From the NCBI GenBank assembly GCA_947452665.1, contig CANGEH010000002.1, positions 1 to 31,854 of the forward strand: DNA of 31,854 nucleotides, given 5' to 3'. Shown here one piece after another: positions 8,067 to 14,378 of this stretch (its first letter is position 1; every line of letters starts with the position of its first letter). The stretch comes from Caulobacteraceae bacterium. GTDB lineage: Bacteria; Pseudomonadota; Alphaproteobacteria; Caulobacterales; Caulobacteraceae. Below the pieces are notes generated by a model, which was given only the letters and a program-made list of their open reading frames with translations, had not been told where the DNA came from and did no database searches. Both the position numbers and the translations under genes were made by a program.

Positions 8067-8082
8067 CAATACTTAGGTATTG
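8067..8082. promoter_or_regulatory. Interrupted palindrome CAATAC-N4-GTATTG
   Basis: CAATACTTAGGTATTG has perfect 6-base arms and ends 41 bases before the ATG of the amyloid-like gene, where a repressor or activator could touch the promoter. No known operator family is recognised. Confidence 0.4.
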
Positions 8083-8123
8083 GCAGCTTTATCTAAAAAT
8101 TTTATTTTTGTTAGGAGCACGAA

Positions 8124-8819
8124 ATGAACAAGACAGTTCTCGCCACTGTGTCAGCCTTGGCTCTGACTTTCGCCGTTGCCGGATCCGCACTCGCCTTGGG
8201 TGACTCCACCAATACCAATGGTTCCGGTCAGGCCGCAATTGGTGAAGGCAACACCGCTTACAATGTCAATAAGCCAGAGACGAATACAGACAGCGGCAAC
8301 CGCACGGAAACCAACACCAACAGCGGTAACCGTACAGAAACAGAGACCAATACTGACAACTCAAGCATCAGCAAGGTCAAAAACATCAATGATTCCATCA
8401 ATATCGGTTCCTATGCTTCGACCGACACGCGCACTGAAAACCGTGCGACGACGGATCTGGAGCTGAAGGGTGAAGTCAGCGATGTGACCTTCAACTATAA
8501 CAACAACCAGGCTGCTGGTTCGGCTGGTTCGGGTGGTAATGCCGCTAGCGGCGGAACCGGCGGCAACGGCGGTAGCGCAGCTCTTGGTACCGGCGGCGTC
8601 GGCGGCGTCGGCGGCGTCGGTGGTGCGGGTGCTGGCGGCGGTGCCGGTGCGGCCTCGAGCGGCGCACTTAATGTCTATACTGGCAATATCAGCATGGACG
8701 GCGCGGCCTTCCAGAACTTTGCTGGGATCCAGACAGCGGCCAATAATACCGGTCTTGCCTCGAACAATCAGGCTGCGACCGGTGTGACTGCGAACGCTTC
8801 TATCGCTTTCGGGCACTAG
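8124..8819 (+). CDS. Secreted Gly/Asn-rich Fap-like amyloid subunit candidate
   Basis: Secreted protein of 231 residues with a clear signal peptide cut near ALA/LGDS (about residue 24). The mature part has no cysteine. It contains two near-identical ten-residue repeats (NTDSGNRTET at 54-63, NTNSGNRTET at 64-73), a glycine/alanine-rich stretch (about 131-180), and a C-terminal Asn/Gln/Ala-rich segment (NFAGIQTAANNTGLASNNQA, 198-217) like the repeats of the FapB/FapC amyloid proteins. Next to a C39 peptidase and a FapF-like pore, the best reading is a fibre subunit; direct homology to FapC is not proven. A strong ribosome binding site and a strong terminator right after the gene suggest high expression. 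Confidence 0.65.
   Translation: MNKTVLATVSALALTFAVAGSALALGDSTNTNGSGQAAIGEGNTAYNVNKPETNTDSGNRTETNTNSGNRTETETNTDNSSISKVKNINDSINIGSYASTDTRTENRATTDLELKGEVSDVTFNYNNNQAAGSAGSGGNAASGGTGGNGGSAALGTGGVGGVGGVGGAGAGGGAGAASSGALNVYTGNISMDGAAFQNFAGIQTAANNTGLASNNQAATGVTANASIAFGH
8592..8618 (+). repeat. Three perfect 9-base tandem repeats in the amyloid-like gene
   Basis: GGCGGCGTC occurs three times in a row and encodes Gly-Gly-Val repeats within the glycine-rich stretch. The unit is a multiple of three, so slippage would change protein length without a frameshift. Confidence 0.8.
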
Positions 8820-8833
8820 AAGTCTGAGCGGCG

Positions 8834-8874
8834 GCCGGACCGGGGCACCCCCCATGCCCCGGTCCGGCTTTCTC
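8834..8874 (+). terminator. Strong Rho-independent terminator after the amyloid-like gene
   Basis: A perfect 14-base-pair stem (GCCGGACCGGGGCA at 8834-8847 with TGCCCCGGTCCGGC at 8855-8868) closes a 7-base loop and is followed by TTTCTCATCTT. It lies 15 bases after the stop codon and before the next secretion gene at 8899, so it probably lowers read-through into the rest of the locus. Confidence 0.85.
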
Positions 8875-8898
8875 ATCTTGGTTCATCAGGAGGCCATC

Positions 8899-9306
8899 AT
8901 GGCCGTTAATCTGTCCATTCTGGCATTTGCCGTCCTTGCCGGGTCCAGCCCCTTGCCGCTTGAACCCGCTCAAGGGCTAAACCCGCCGCCTGAGGTTCAG
9001 GCCGCAGCCCCCATCCAGGATATGTCTGCTGAAAGTGCGGACAGCTTGGCCAGCCTATCGGGGGGTGCCGAGCCGTCGGACCCAAAGCCAATCTCGCTGC
9101 AGATCTTGACCGCAAACAATAGCGGCAATTCGATTAATGCCGACTCCGTTTCGTCCGGTGCCATCACCTTGTCAGGCCAGGTCCTGTCCCAGGCCACGGG
9201 CGTGGGCAATTATGTGTTCAATACGGGGCACAATAACAATCTGCAGGGCAGTGTCACGGTGAACATCATTATGGGCGTGCCCGTCTCCATGACGCCCGCA
9301 CCCTAA
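8899..9306 (+). CDS. Small secreted protein of the Fap-like locus
   Basis: Secreted protein of 135 residues with an N-terminal hydrophobic segment (LSILAFAVLAG) followed by a Pro/Ala/Ser-rich linker. The C-terminal half is a beta-rich Asn/Ser/Gly segment (ISLQILTANNSGNSINADSV, about 65-84, then 101-123). Residues 101-123 share a spacing pattern with residues 135-157 of the protein at 10102-10674 (GVGN-x3-NT and GLQN-x3-NT, both ending NI). It may be a minor subunit, nucleator or chaperone, but no family can be named. The ATG at 8899 has AGGAGG 6 bases upstream; an in-frame start at 8854 lies inside the terminator hairpin and is rejected. Confidence 0.65.
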   Translation: MAVNLSILAFAVLAGSSPLPLEPAQGLNPPPEVQAAAPIQDMSAESADSLASLSGGAEPSDPKPISLQILTANNSGNSINADSVSSGAITLSGQVLSQATGVGNYVFNTGHNNNLQGSVTVNIIMGVPVSMTPAP

Positions 9307-9319
9307 GGGGGCAAGACCG

Positions 9320-10090
9320 ATGCAGCCCATGCGCCCTTCCCGCCGACCCATGCGCTTGGCGGCCATGCTTGGCCTCGTGTCTGTCGCCTTGGCCCCCTTA
9401 GCCCGTGCCGCGGACAAGCCGATTATTGCCATGCGCAATGGCGCCGATGTGGCGGTCTATAATCTGCCGATCATGACCTGGCGGGACATTCCGTTTCGCA
9501 GCGTGGTGCGCCAGCAATATGACTATAGCTGCGGCTCTGCGGCCCTTGCGACCCTGCTGCAATACCACTATGGCCGCCCGACCCGCGAAAGCGATGCCTT
9601 TTCCTGGATGTGGAAGATTGGCGACCAGCCCGCCATCCAAAGGGTTGGGTTTTCCATGCTCGATATGCGCGCCTATCTGAAGGCCATGGGCTATAGGGCG
9701 GACGGGTTTCGCATCAGCCTAGACCAGTTAGAGCGCATGCAGACCCCGGCCATCGTGCTCTTGACGATCGGCCAGTATAAACATTTTGTCGTGATCAAGG
9801 GCATTCACCCCGACAAGGTCCTGGTCGGTGACCCGGCCCTGGGCCTCTTGATCATCAAACGGCCTGTGTTTGAAAAGCTGTGGAACGGCATTGTATTTGT
9901 CATTCGCGAGGCTCCAGATCTCAAGCAAAAGCCCCGCTTTAATGATGAAAGCGAATGGAGCCCGTGGTCGACCGCACCCATCCGCGCCAGCCTAAAGGCC
10001 GCCGCGCCGCCGGTGTCGGACTCGGTCATGACCTTGCCGCCCTATTACCAGATCACGCCGGTGCTTAATGTCGAACGGCCGGCCCCCTAG
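9320..10090 (+). CDS. C39-type cysteine peptidase, FapD-like
   Basis: Exported cysteine peptidase of 256 residues. A basic leader and hydrophobic segment (MRLAAMLGLVSVALAPLARA, about 11-30) form a signal peptide. The papain-like C39 core follows: RQQYDYSCGSAALATLL with the oxyanion-hole Gln and C71, KHFVVIKGI with H155, and VLVGDPALG with D171, so the catalytic triad is complete. No ABC transporter domain is attached, unlike bacteriocin exporters, so it is a stand-alone periplasmic peptidase as FapD is in the Pseudomonas fap operon. It would trim or handle secreted partners of this locus, perhaps the RGG-bearing protein encoded next. Several ATGs are possible; the first has AAGGGGG upstream. 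Confidence 0.82.
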   Translation: MQPMRPSRRPMRLAAMLGLVSVALAPLARAADKPIIAMRNGADVAVYNLPIMTWRDIPFRSVVRQQYDYSCGSAALATLLQYHYGRPTRESDAFSWMWKIGDQPAIQRVGFSMLDMRAYLKAMGYRADGFRISLDQLERMQTPAIVLLTIGQYKHFVVIKGIHPDKVLVGDPALGLLIIKRPVFEKLWNGIVFVIREAPDLKQKPRFNDESEWSPWSTAPIRASLKAAAPPVSDSVMTLPPYYQITPVLNVERPAP

Positions 10091-10101
10091 GAGCCAATGC
10101 G

Positions 10102-10674
10102 ATGAAACCTAGAGCCCTAATTGCCCAACTGGTCCTGACCACAGCCCTGGTGCTGCTGCCTATTCAGGGGCGCGCCGATGACTGGAGCCAGTTTGAAACC
10201 ACAGACGAGACCACCTTGGCCGATCAACGCGGCGGCTTTTTGGTCGCCGATGGCATAGCCTTTGATTTTGCCGCCAAGATGCAGACCTTTATTGACGGCC
10301 AGCTTGCGCTGGAAACCACCATGACCTGGACCCCAGCAGGCAAGCAGGTCGAGCAAACGGCCTATGGCGACCTGGTCTTGACCCAGATGAGCAATATCCA
10401 GTCCATGCTGTCTGAATCCAACCGGTCCCAGTTAAGCTCTGGCGCAGGGCTCTATGTCGGTGGGGACGGCCAGACCGTGCTGATGCAACAGGCGGTCAAT
10501 GGCGGCCTGCAAAATGTGCTGCTCAATACGGCCGATGGTCAGACCATTCACCAAGATCTCGCCCTGAATATCACCCTGCCCGATGCGGCCAATTTCGCCG
10601 CCGCCATGAGCCAAGGCCAGTTGGTCGCCGCCCTGAACCGCGACATCACCCAGGCCGCAATCACGGCGCAATAG
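10102..10674 (+). CDS. Secreted protein with RGG motif, possible peptidase substrate
   Basis: Secreted protein of 190 residues with a signal peptide ending near GRA/DDW (about residue 25). After it comes TLADQRGGFLVADGIAFDF, where R43-G44-G45-F46 resembles the double-glycine leader ends cut by C39 peptidases. The rest is rich in Gln, Asn and Thr. Residues 135-157 share their hydrophobic and Asn pattern with the other small secreted protein of the locus. The gene starts 11 bases after the peptidase gene, so the two are almost surely co-transcribed. The function is unknown; adaptor, substrate or minor fibre component are the likely options. Confidence 0.62.
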   Translation: MKPRALIAQLVLTTALVLLPIQGRADDWSQFETTDETTLADQRGGFLVADGIAFDFAAKMQTFIDGQLALETTMTWTPAGKQVEQTAYGDLVLTQMSNIQSMLSESNRSQLSSGAGLYVGGDGQTVLMQQAVNGGLQNVLLNTADGQTIHQDLALNITLPDAANFAAAMSQGQLVAALNRDITQAAITAQ

Positions 10675-10695
10675 GTCTGAGCAATGCAAGATTTT

Positions 10696-10734
10696 GCCGC
10701 CGAGCACAGGCCGTGTTCGGCGGCGTTCTTGTTC
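10696..10734 (+). terminator. Rho-independent terminator ending the secretion operon
   Basis: GCCGCCGAGCAC (10696-10707) pairs with GTGTTCGGCGGC (10713-10724) through 12 base pairs including one G-U, with loop AGGCC, followed by GTTCTTGTTC. It lies 21 bases after the stop codon of the RGG-motif gene. Confidence 0.8.
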
Positions 10735-10754
10735 AGGGGTGATAACAAAGAGCG

Positions 10755-10793
10755 CTTAACCTGCCTCTCAAGGGGGCAGAGAGACAGGTTAAG
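10755..10793. terminator. Long hairpin between convergent transcripts
   Basis: CTTAACCTG (10755-10763) pairs with CAGGTTAAG (10785-10793), and after a C-A mismatch CTCTC (10765-10769) pairs with GAGAG (10779-10783), around loop AAGGGGGCA. It sits between the convergent secretion operon and pore gene and may stop the leftward transcript, though it lacks a T-run on either side. Confidence 0.45.
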
Positions 10794-10846
10794 ACACTGG
10801 GCCGGCGCAAAGGGGGGAATTGGCCGGTCCTCTTCGGGTCGCCATG

Positions 10847-12169
10847 CTAAAAGGCGATGGGGACCCGGAAGCTGATACTGGTATCCGGCGCATCCGGCGT
10901 GGTGCCGAACTGGAAGGCCGAACTGATCGAAACCCGCTCTGACAACCGATAGGATACCCCCAGAGAAATACCGCCGATCTGGACACTCTTGGACTTCACC
11001 TCAGAGGTGCCAATCTTCAGGACCGTCGGCATCAGATAGCTGTGGCGATAGGCCACCGAATATGAAAACCGTGGATTGACTGCAAAGCCATAGCCAAGAC
11101 TCAAGGATAAGGATCCGCCCGGGATCACCTTGTGCAAAAACACGCCATCAATGGTCTGATTGATCTTGGTGGTCAGGCCGCCCAAGGCGCTGGCCGTGAT
11201 AAAGAATACGGCCGGATCAGTGGGATAGATCATGGTCAGGCTAGGCTCAGCCGTCCAATAACCAGACCCAGTTGCCAGGTGCTCGGCAACGCCAAAACTG
11301 TCGCGCCCGATGGTGAACGGACTGGTGCCCGTATCACTCTTGACGCGCAGGCCCGCGATAAACACCGGGTGATCGGGGCGCAGGCGGTTGATCTGATAGC
11401 GCGCCGCCAGCTCAATATCGCCAAAATCTTGGTCCGCCAGCGAGATTTCACGCCGCACCTGGGTATCGCGCTGCTGCACTACGCCAATGCGGTCTGCACG
11501 CCAAACATAGGGCAGGCGCGCCTCGACCTCCAAGCGCCGAAACAGGCCATACCGCGCCGTCAAGGCGACCGACTCCGCAGCCCGAAGCGTATTACTGGCC
11601 TCGATCACACCCAGCTGTACGCCCGGGACAATCTCCACGCCGCGAAACACCAATATATTGGAACCCGAATAGGTGTAATCGGCCGATGGCTCTAGGGTCA
11701 CATGGTGTACGGGCGTCAAGACCGTCGCTTCGGGCGGAATGGCGGCCATGGGCGTGGGCGCAGGCGCAGCGGCCGGGGCCTGGCCAACCGGCTGGTCGGG
11801 CATGGGCATATTGGCTTGCGGAACGGTTCCGGGCGGGGCGTTCAGGTTCGGCTGAGACGCAGGCATGGGTTCGCCGCGCCCCTGCAGGCCGGCCAGGGTT
11901 GGATCGGTCTCGACCCGAAGATGGGTCAGTTCAGACGTGCTGATATCCAACTGTTCCTGCTGGGCCTTGATCTGGCGGTGCTGTTGCAACAATTCCAGAT
12001 TTTGGTCAGCAATCTTTTGGTCCTGAGCCGATAACTGGGCTTCGAGCCGCGCAAGGCGGGCTTCTAGGCTGGGAACGACCTGGGCCTGGGCATGGGCGGC
12101 CGGCATGGCCGTGACAAAGCCGATGGGCAGGCTGGCACAGGCAAGGGCTGCCAGATTGGCGCGGTTCAT
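10847..12169 (-). CDS. FapF-like outer-membrane pore with coiled-coil N-terminus
   Basis: Outer-membrane protein of 440 residues. In order: a signal peptide ending at AHA/QAQ (about 28), a coiled coil (LEARLARLEAQLSAQ through about residue 88), a Pro/Ala/Met-rich linker (about 97-147), and a beta-barrel from about 150 that ends in the aromatic F440. This is the plan of FapF, the trimeric pore that exports Fap amyloid subunits, in which a periplasmic coiled coil joins a 12-strand barrel. A generic coiled-coil porin is the alternative. AGGAGAGG stands 5 bases before the ATG. It lies 45 bases after the FixK-like gene on the same strand, so the two probably share one oxygen-responsive transcript, and it converges on the secretion operon. 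Confidence 0.72.
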   Translation of the reverse strand: MNRANLAALACASLPIGFVTAMPAAHAQAQVVPSLEARLARLEAQLSAQDQKIADQNLELLQQHRQIKAQQEQLDISTSELTHLRVETDPTLAGLQGRGEPMPASQPNLNAPPGTVPQANMPMPDQPVGQAPAAAPAPTPMAAIPPEATVLTPVHHVTLEPSADYTYSGSNILVFRGVEIVPGVQLGVIEASNTLRAAESVALTARYGLFRRLEVEARLPYVWRADRIGVVQQRDTQVRREISLADQDFGDIELAARYQINRLRPDHPVFIAGLRVKSDTGTSPFTIGRDSFGVAEHLATGSGYWTAEPSLTMIYPTDPAVFFITASALGGLTTKINQTIDGVFLHKVIPGGSLSLSLGYGFAVNPRFSYSVAYRHSYLMPTVLKIGTSEVKSKSVQIGGISLGVSYRLSERVSISSAFQFGTTPDAPDTSISFRVPIAF

Positions 12170-12214
12170 CGAACCTCTCCTAACTTGGTGAATGTCGGAT
12201 AAGGACCGCTATGA

Positions 12215-12946
12215 CTAGGACGGACGGGCGCTCGCGCCATCCAGCTTGGGATTATAAGCCCCGCCAGGCATGGCCGGGATAAAGGCCGGATGCGGTACCC
12301 AGGGCTTGCCACCAGCGACATCCTCTAGGGTCTCTCGATTCAGCAGCTTAACCCTTTGCGGACCGCGGAAGGCCAACAGCTTGCGCCGGCCCAGTAGCGA
12401 CAGGGTCCGACTGACCGTCTCAACCGTCAGGGCCAGATAATCGGCAATGTCGGCCCGGCCCATGGGCAGATAGATGAAGCCCTCGGCATCGGCCTGGCCA
12501 TCCATCCGCAACAAGAACCCAGCAACCCGCTCGCTCGCGCTTCGAAGGCCCAAGAGCTCAATCCGGCCCTCAGCCGCGTCCAGTGCGGTGAGCAGAACCT
12601 CGCGGGCCGAGCCTTGCGACGCCACAGGTGCATCATCGCGCCCATCGAGCACAGCCCGGTCAAACCGCATTACAGAGACATCGGTGACGGCCTCGGCGCT
12701 GGTGCGGCGCGCGGGCGCCTCTAGACCCACCACATCGCCGGCAAAATAGAAGCCCGTCACCTGACGGTGGCCATCGGGCAGGTAACGGCAGGTACGCAAT
12801 ACGCCACTGGCAACAACGAACCAGTCCAGAGCGGTATCATCTTCGGCATACAAGGTCTCGCCCCGGCGCATGTCCTGCCGCGACCCATTGGCTGATTTCT
12901 CAGCATGTAAGGACTGTCGGTCACTTTGATTGCGGGAAAATTGCAT
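12215..12946 (-). CDS. FixK-like Crp/Fnr transcription regulator
   Basis: Protein of 243 residues with a cNMP-type barrel (about 25-115), a dimer helix (about 128-150) and a winged helix with GRADIADYLALTVETVSRTLSLL. The ETVSR recognition helix is that of FNR and FixK, which read TTGAT half-sites. There is no cysteine cluster in the N-terminal region, so it would not sense oxygen through an Fe-S cluster and fits the FixK class. The C-terminal tail (about 25 residues, Pro-rich) is extra. GGAG lies 8 bases before the ATG. A perfect FNR box sits in its own promoter, and the FapF-like gene follows closely, so autoregulation and control of the pore are both likely. Confidence 0.86.
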   Translation of the reverse strand: MQFSRNQSDRQSLHAEKSANGSRQDMRRGETLYAEDDTALDWFVVASGVLRTCRYLPDGHRQVTGFYFAGDVVGLEAPARRTSAEAVTDVSVMRFDRAVLDGRDDAPVASQGSAREVLLTALDAAEGRIELLGLRSASERVAGFLLRMDGQADAEGFIYLPMGRADIADYLALTVETVSRTLSLLGRRKLLAFRGPQRVKLLNRETLEDVAGGKPWVPHPAFIPAMPGGAYNPKLDGASARPS

Positions 12947-13007
12947 GGGTCACACTCCGTAATGATGAAGCCGTTTTAACCGACCTCTTTTGGATCTGAT
13001 ATTCGTA

Positions 13008-13013
13008 ACTATA
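13008..13013 (-). promoter_or_regulatory. -10 element of the FixK-like gene
   Basis: On the minus strand this reads TATAGT, one base from TATAAT. It begins about 30 bases from the centre of the FNR box, giving a start site near 13001 and placing the box at about -42, the class II activation position. Confidence 0.6.
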
Positions 13014-13036
13014 CTTACGGGAATGGGGCAGACCGA

Positions 13037-13050
13037 TTGATCCAAATCAA
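13037..13050. promoter_or_regulatory. Perfect FNR/FixK box
   Basis: TTGATCCAAATCAA matches TTGAT-N4-ATCAA at all ten informative bases. Its centre is 97 bases from the FixK-like ATG at 12946, and spacing to the TATAGT element fits class II activation of that gene. It may also act at a distance on the FixL-like gene. Confidence 0.82.
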
Positions 13051-13151
13051 CTTGTGTTGAAAAAATTTTACCAAAGTATCATGAGAATTATTCTGGTCTT
13101 AATCTTCAAATATATGAGTTTTCGATTTTTGTGGATTTACCTTGATAATAA

Positions 13152-13165
13152 GTGATAGGTATCAA
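13152..13165. promoter_or_regulatory. FNR/FixK-like box before the FixL-like gene
   Basis: GTGATAGGTATCAA matches the FNR box at 9 of 10 bases; the changed first base makes the left half Crp-like. It lies about 100 bases before the ATG at 13259, with TTTAAT at 13195-13200 as a possible -10 element. Confidence 0.5.
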
Positions 13166-13258
13166 TTTATGCCAACCCAGTTAATTCAGGGGCATTTAAT
13201 TTAATTTTTAATTAAGGTTCTGTTTCGTCTATCCGAGCCTATTTTTGAAAGAGGCACA

Positions 13259-14374
13259 ATGGCGACCGGTTTGGTTCAAACGTCTGGTCTAGTGGACGCT
13301 CCATTTGAGCAATGGATAGATCTGGCATCCCTTTGCCCGGTTCCAGTTAGGATTACAGACCTTAAGGCCGGTTTGGTTTATGCTAATCCAGCCTGGCACA
13401 AGCTCACCAATCTAGATCAAGCGCGGAGCAATGCCTTGTCCTGGCTTGATGGGATCCAGACCCATCACAGAACCGAAGTGCTTGGCCGCTTGCTCGATCC
13501 AGACGCGCAATCGGACGGGGCAAGCCTTGCCTATGCGATGATTTGTGGCCAGACGGTCTGCGAAACGTTGGGCGTCTGCGACGATCAACAGGCGCGCAGG
13601 ATCGGCCATATTGCCTTTATCGGCAAGGCAGCGGCACCGCCTACAAGCGCGACTAGCGTCGTGTCAGGCCATAAGCTGTCTAGCCTGAACGCCTATGGGC
13701 TTGGCCGGTATAACCCGACCATCCATGCGGCTGCAGCCCTGGTAAATGATGTCAGTCTGCCCCTTATGGCCACGACCGCCTATGCACAGGCCGCGCAGAA
13801 CCATTTGGCCGCAGGCCTTACCTCCGATTATGATCAGGCCAGCCGCGCCCTGACCCAGGCGGTTGCGCAATCGGTTCAGGCGGTCAATCATCTGCGCCGC
13901 CTTCGCGCGGTGCTGACCCAGGGCCAAACCTATTTCGAACCTGTAGACCTGCAAGCCCTGCTTAGAACAGCGATTGAGGACATCCGGCCACTTTGCCAGA
14001 CCCTCGGCATAAGCCTAGACGTCAGGCTTGACCAAGGTCCGTGTATGGCCAACCTGCAGGCCAGCCAGATTTATGAAGTCCTCAAACAATTGCTTGGCCA
14101 TTGTATTGAACGGGCCAAGGCAAGCGATCCGCGCAAGGTGTCTGCAGCCTTGATGCCAAGACCCGACGCCCAATGGCAGGTTACCCTATCGACTGAGGGC
14201 GGATTTGAAATGGCCAGCCCACAGGATTTGGATCTGGATCAGACCAATCTCGCCATCGCCTCAGCCCGAACAATCATCTTGGCCCATGACGGCAAGCTCA
14301 CCATAGAGCCCTCTATCCAGACCCTAAATGCCTTCACCTATAGGATTTTAATCCCCTATCTGGCGGAAGACTAG
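13259..14374 (+). CDS. FixL-like PAS sensor with a degenerate kinase domain
   Basis: Cytoplasmic protein of 371 residues built like FixL-type sensor kinases: a PAS-like domain (about 22-120, VRITDLKAGLVYANPAWHKL), a HisKA-like helix pair (about 155-225) and a HATPase-like region (about 230-370). Key residues are gone. The phosphoacceptor site, normally A-H-E-L-N-Q-P-L, reads V-N-D-V-S-L-P-L, with N163 at the histidine position. The N-box Asn is replaced (LLGHCIERA), and the glycine-rich ATP-lid boxes are missing between STEGG and LAHDGKLTIEP. It should not phosphorylate itself. It may still bind its partner regulator. It is 4 bases upstream of the FixJ-like gene and diverges from the FixK-like gene. 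Confidence 0.78.
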   Translation: MATGLVQTSGLVDAPFEQWIDLASLCPVPVRITDLKAGLVYANPAWHKLTNLDQARSNALSWLDGIQTHHRTEVLGRLLDPDAQSDGASLAYAMICGQTVCETLGVCDDQQARRIGHIAFIGKAAAPPTSATSVVSGHKLSSLNAYGLGRYNPTIHAAAALVNDVSLPLMATTAYAQAAQNHLAAGLTSDYDQASRALTQAVAQSVQAVNHLRRLRAVLTQGQTYFEPVDLQALLRTAIEDIRPLCQTLGISLDVRLDQGPCMANLQASQIYEVLKQLLGHCIERAKASDPRKVSAALMPRPDAQWQVTLSTEGGFEMASPQDLDLDQTNLAIASARTIILAHDGKLTIEPSIQTLNAFTYRILIPYLAED

Positions 14375-14378
14375 GCGC

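Larger units (their letters stand above)
7772..8123. promoter_or_regulatory. AT-rich control region upstream of the Fap-like locus
   Basis: This 352-base gap holds no convincing gene. It contains an FNR-like half match TTGATTTAAGTCAG (7936-7949), an interrupted palindrome CATGATCAATATCATG (7976-7991) and a second CAATACTTAGGTATTG (8067-8082). A good ribosome binding site (TTAGGAG at about 8111-8117) precedes the ATG at 8124. It should carry the promoters of both divergent transcripts. Confidence 0.55.
12947..13258. promoter_or_regulatory. Divergent control region between FixK-like and FixL-like genes
   Basis: This 312-base AT-rich gap contains no gene. It holds the perfect FNR box at 13037-13050, a TATAGT -10 element for the leftward FixK-like gene at 13008-13013, and a second near match at 13152-13165 oriented for the rightward FixL-like gene. 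Confidence 0.7.

Noticed and set aside
8854..8898. Upstream start for the 8899-9306 protein
   Set aside because: The 45 bases lie within the terminator hairpin and its tail and would add a leader before the signal peptide; the ATG at 8899 has AGGAGG.
8124..10674. Curli (Csg) system
   Set aside because: There is no CsgG-like lipoprotein pore, no curlin repeat pattern in the subunit, and the C39 peptidase plus coiled-coil barrel fit the Fap plan instead.
9320..10674. Bacteriocin export locus based on the C39 peptidase
   Set aside because: The peptidase has a signal peptide and no ABC transporter or membrane fusion partner, and its neighbour has a normal Sec signal instead of a leader peptide.
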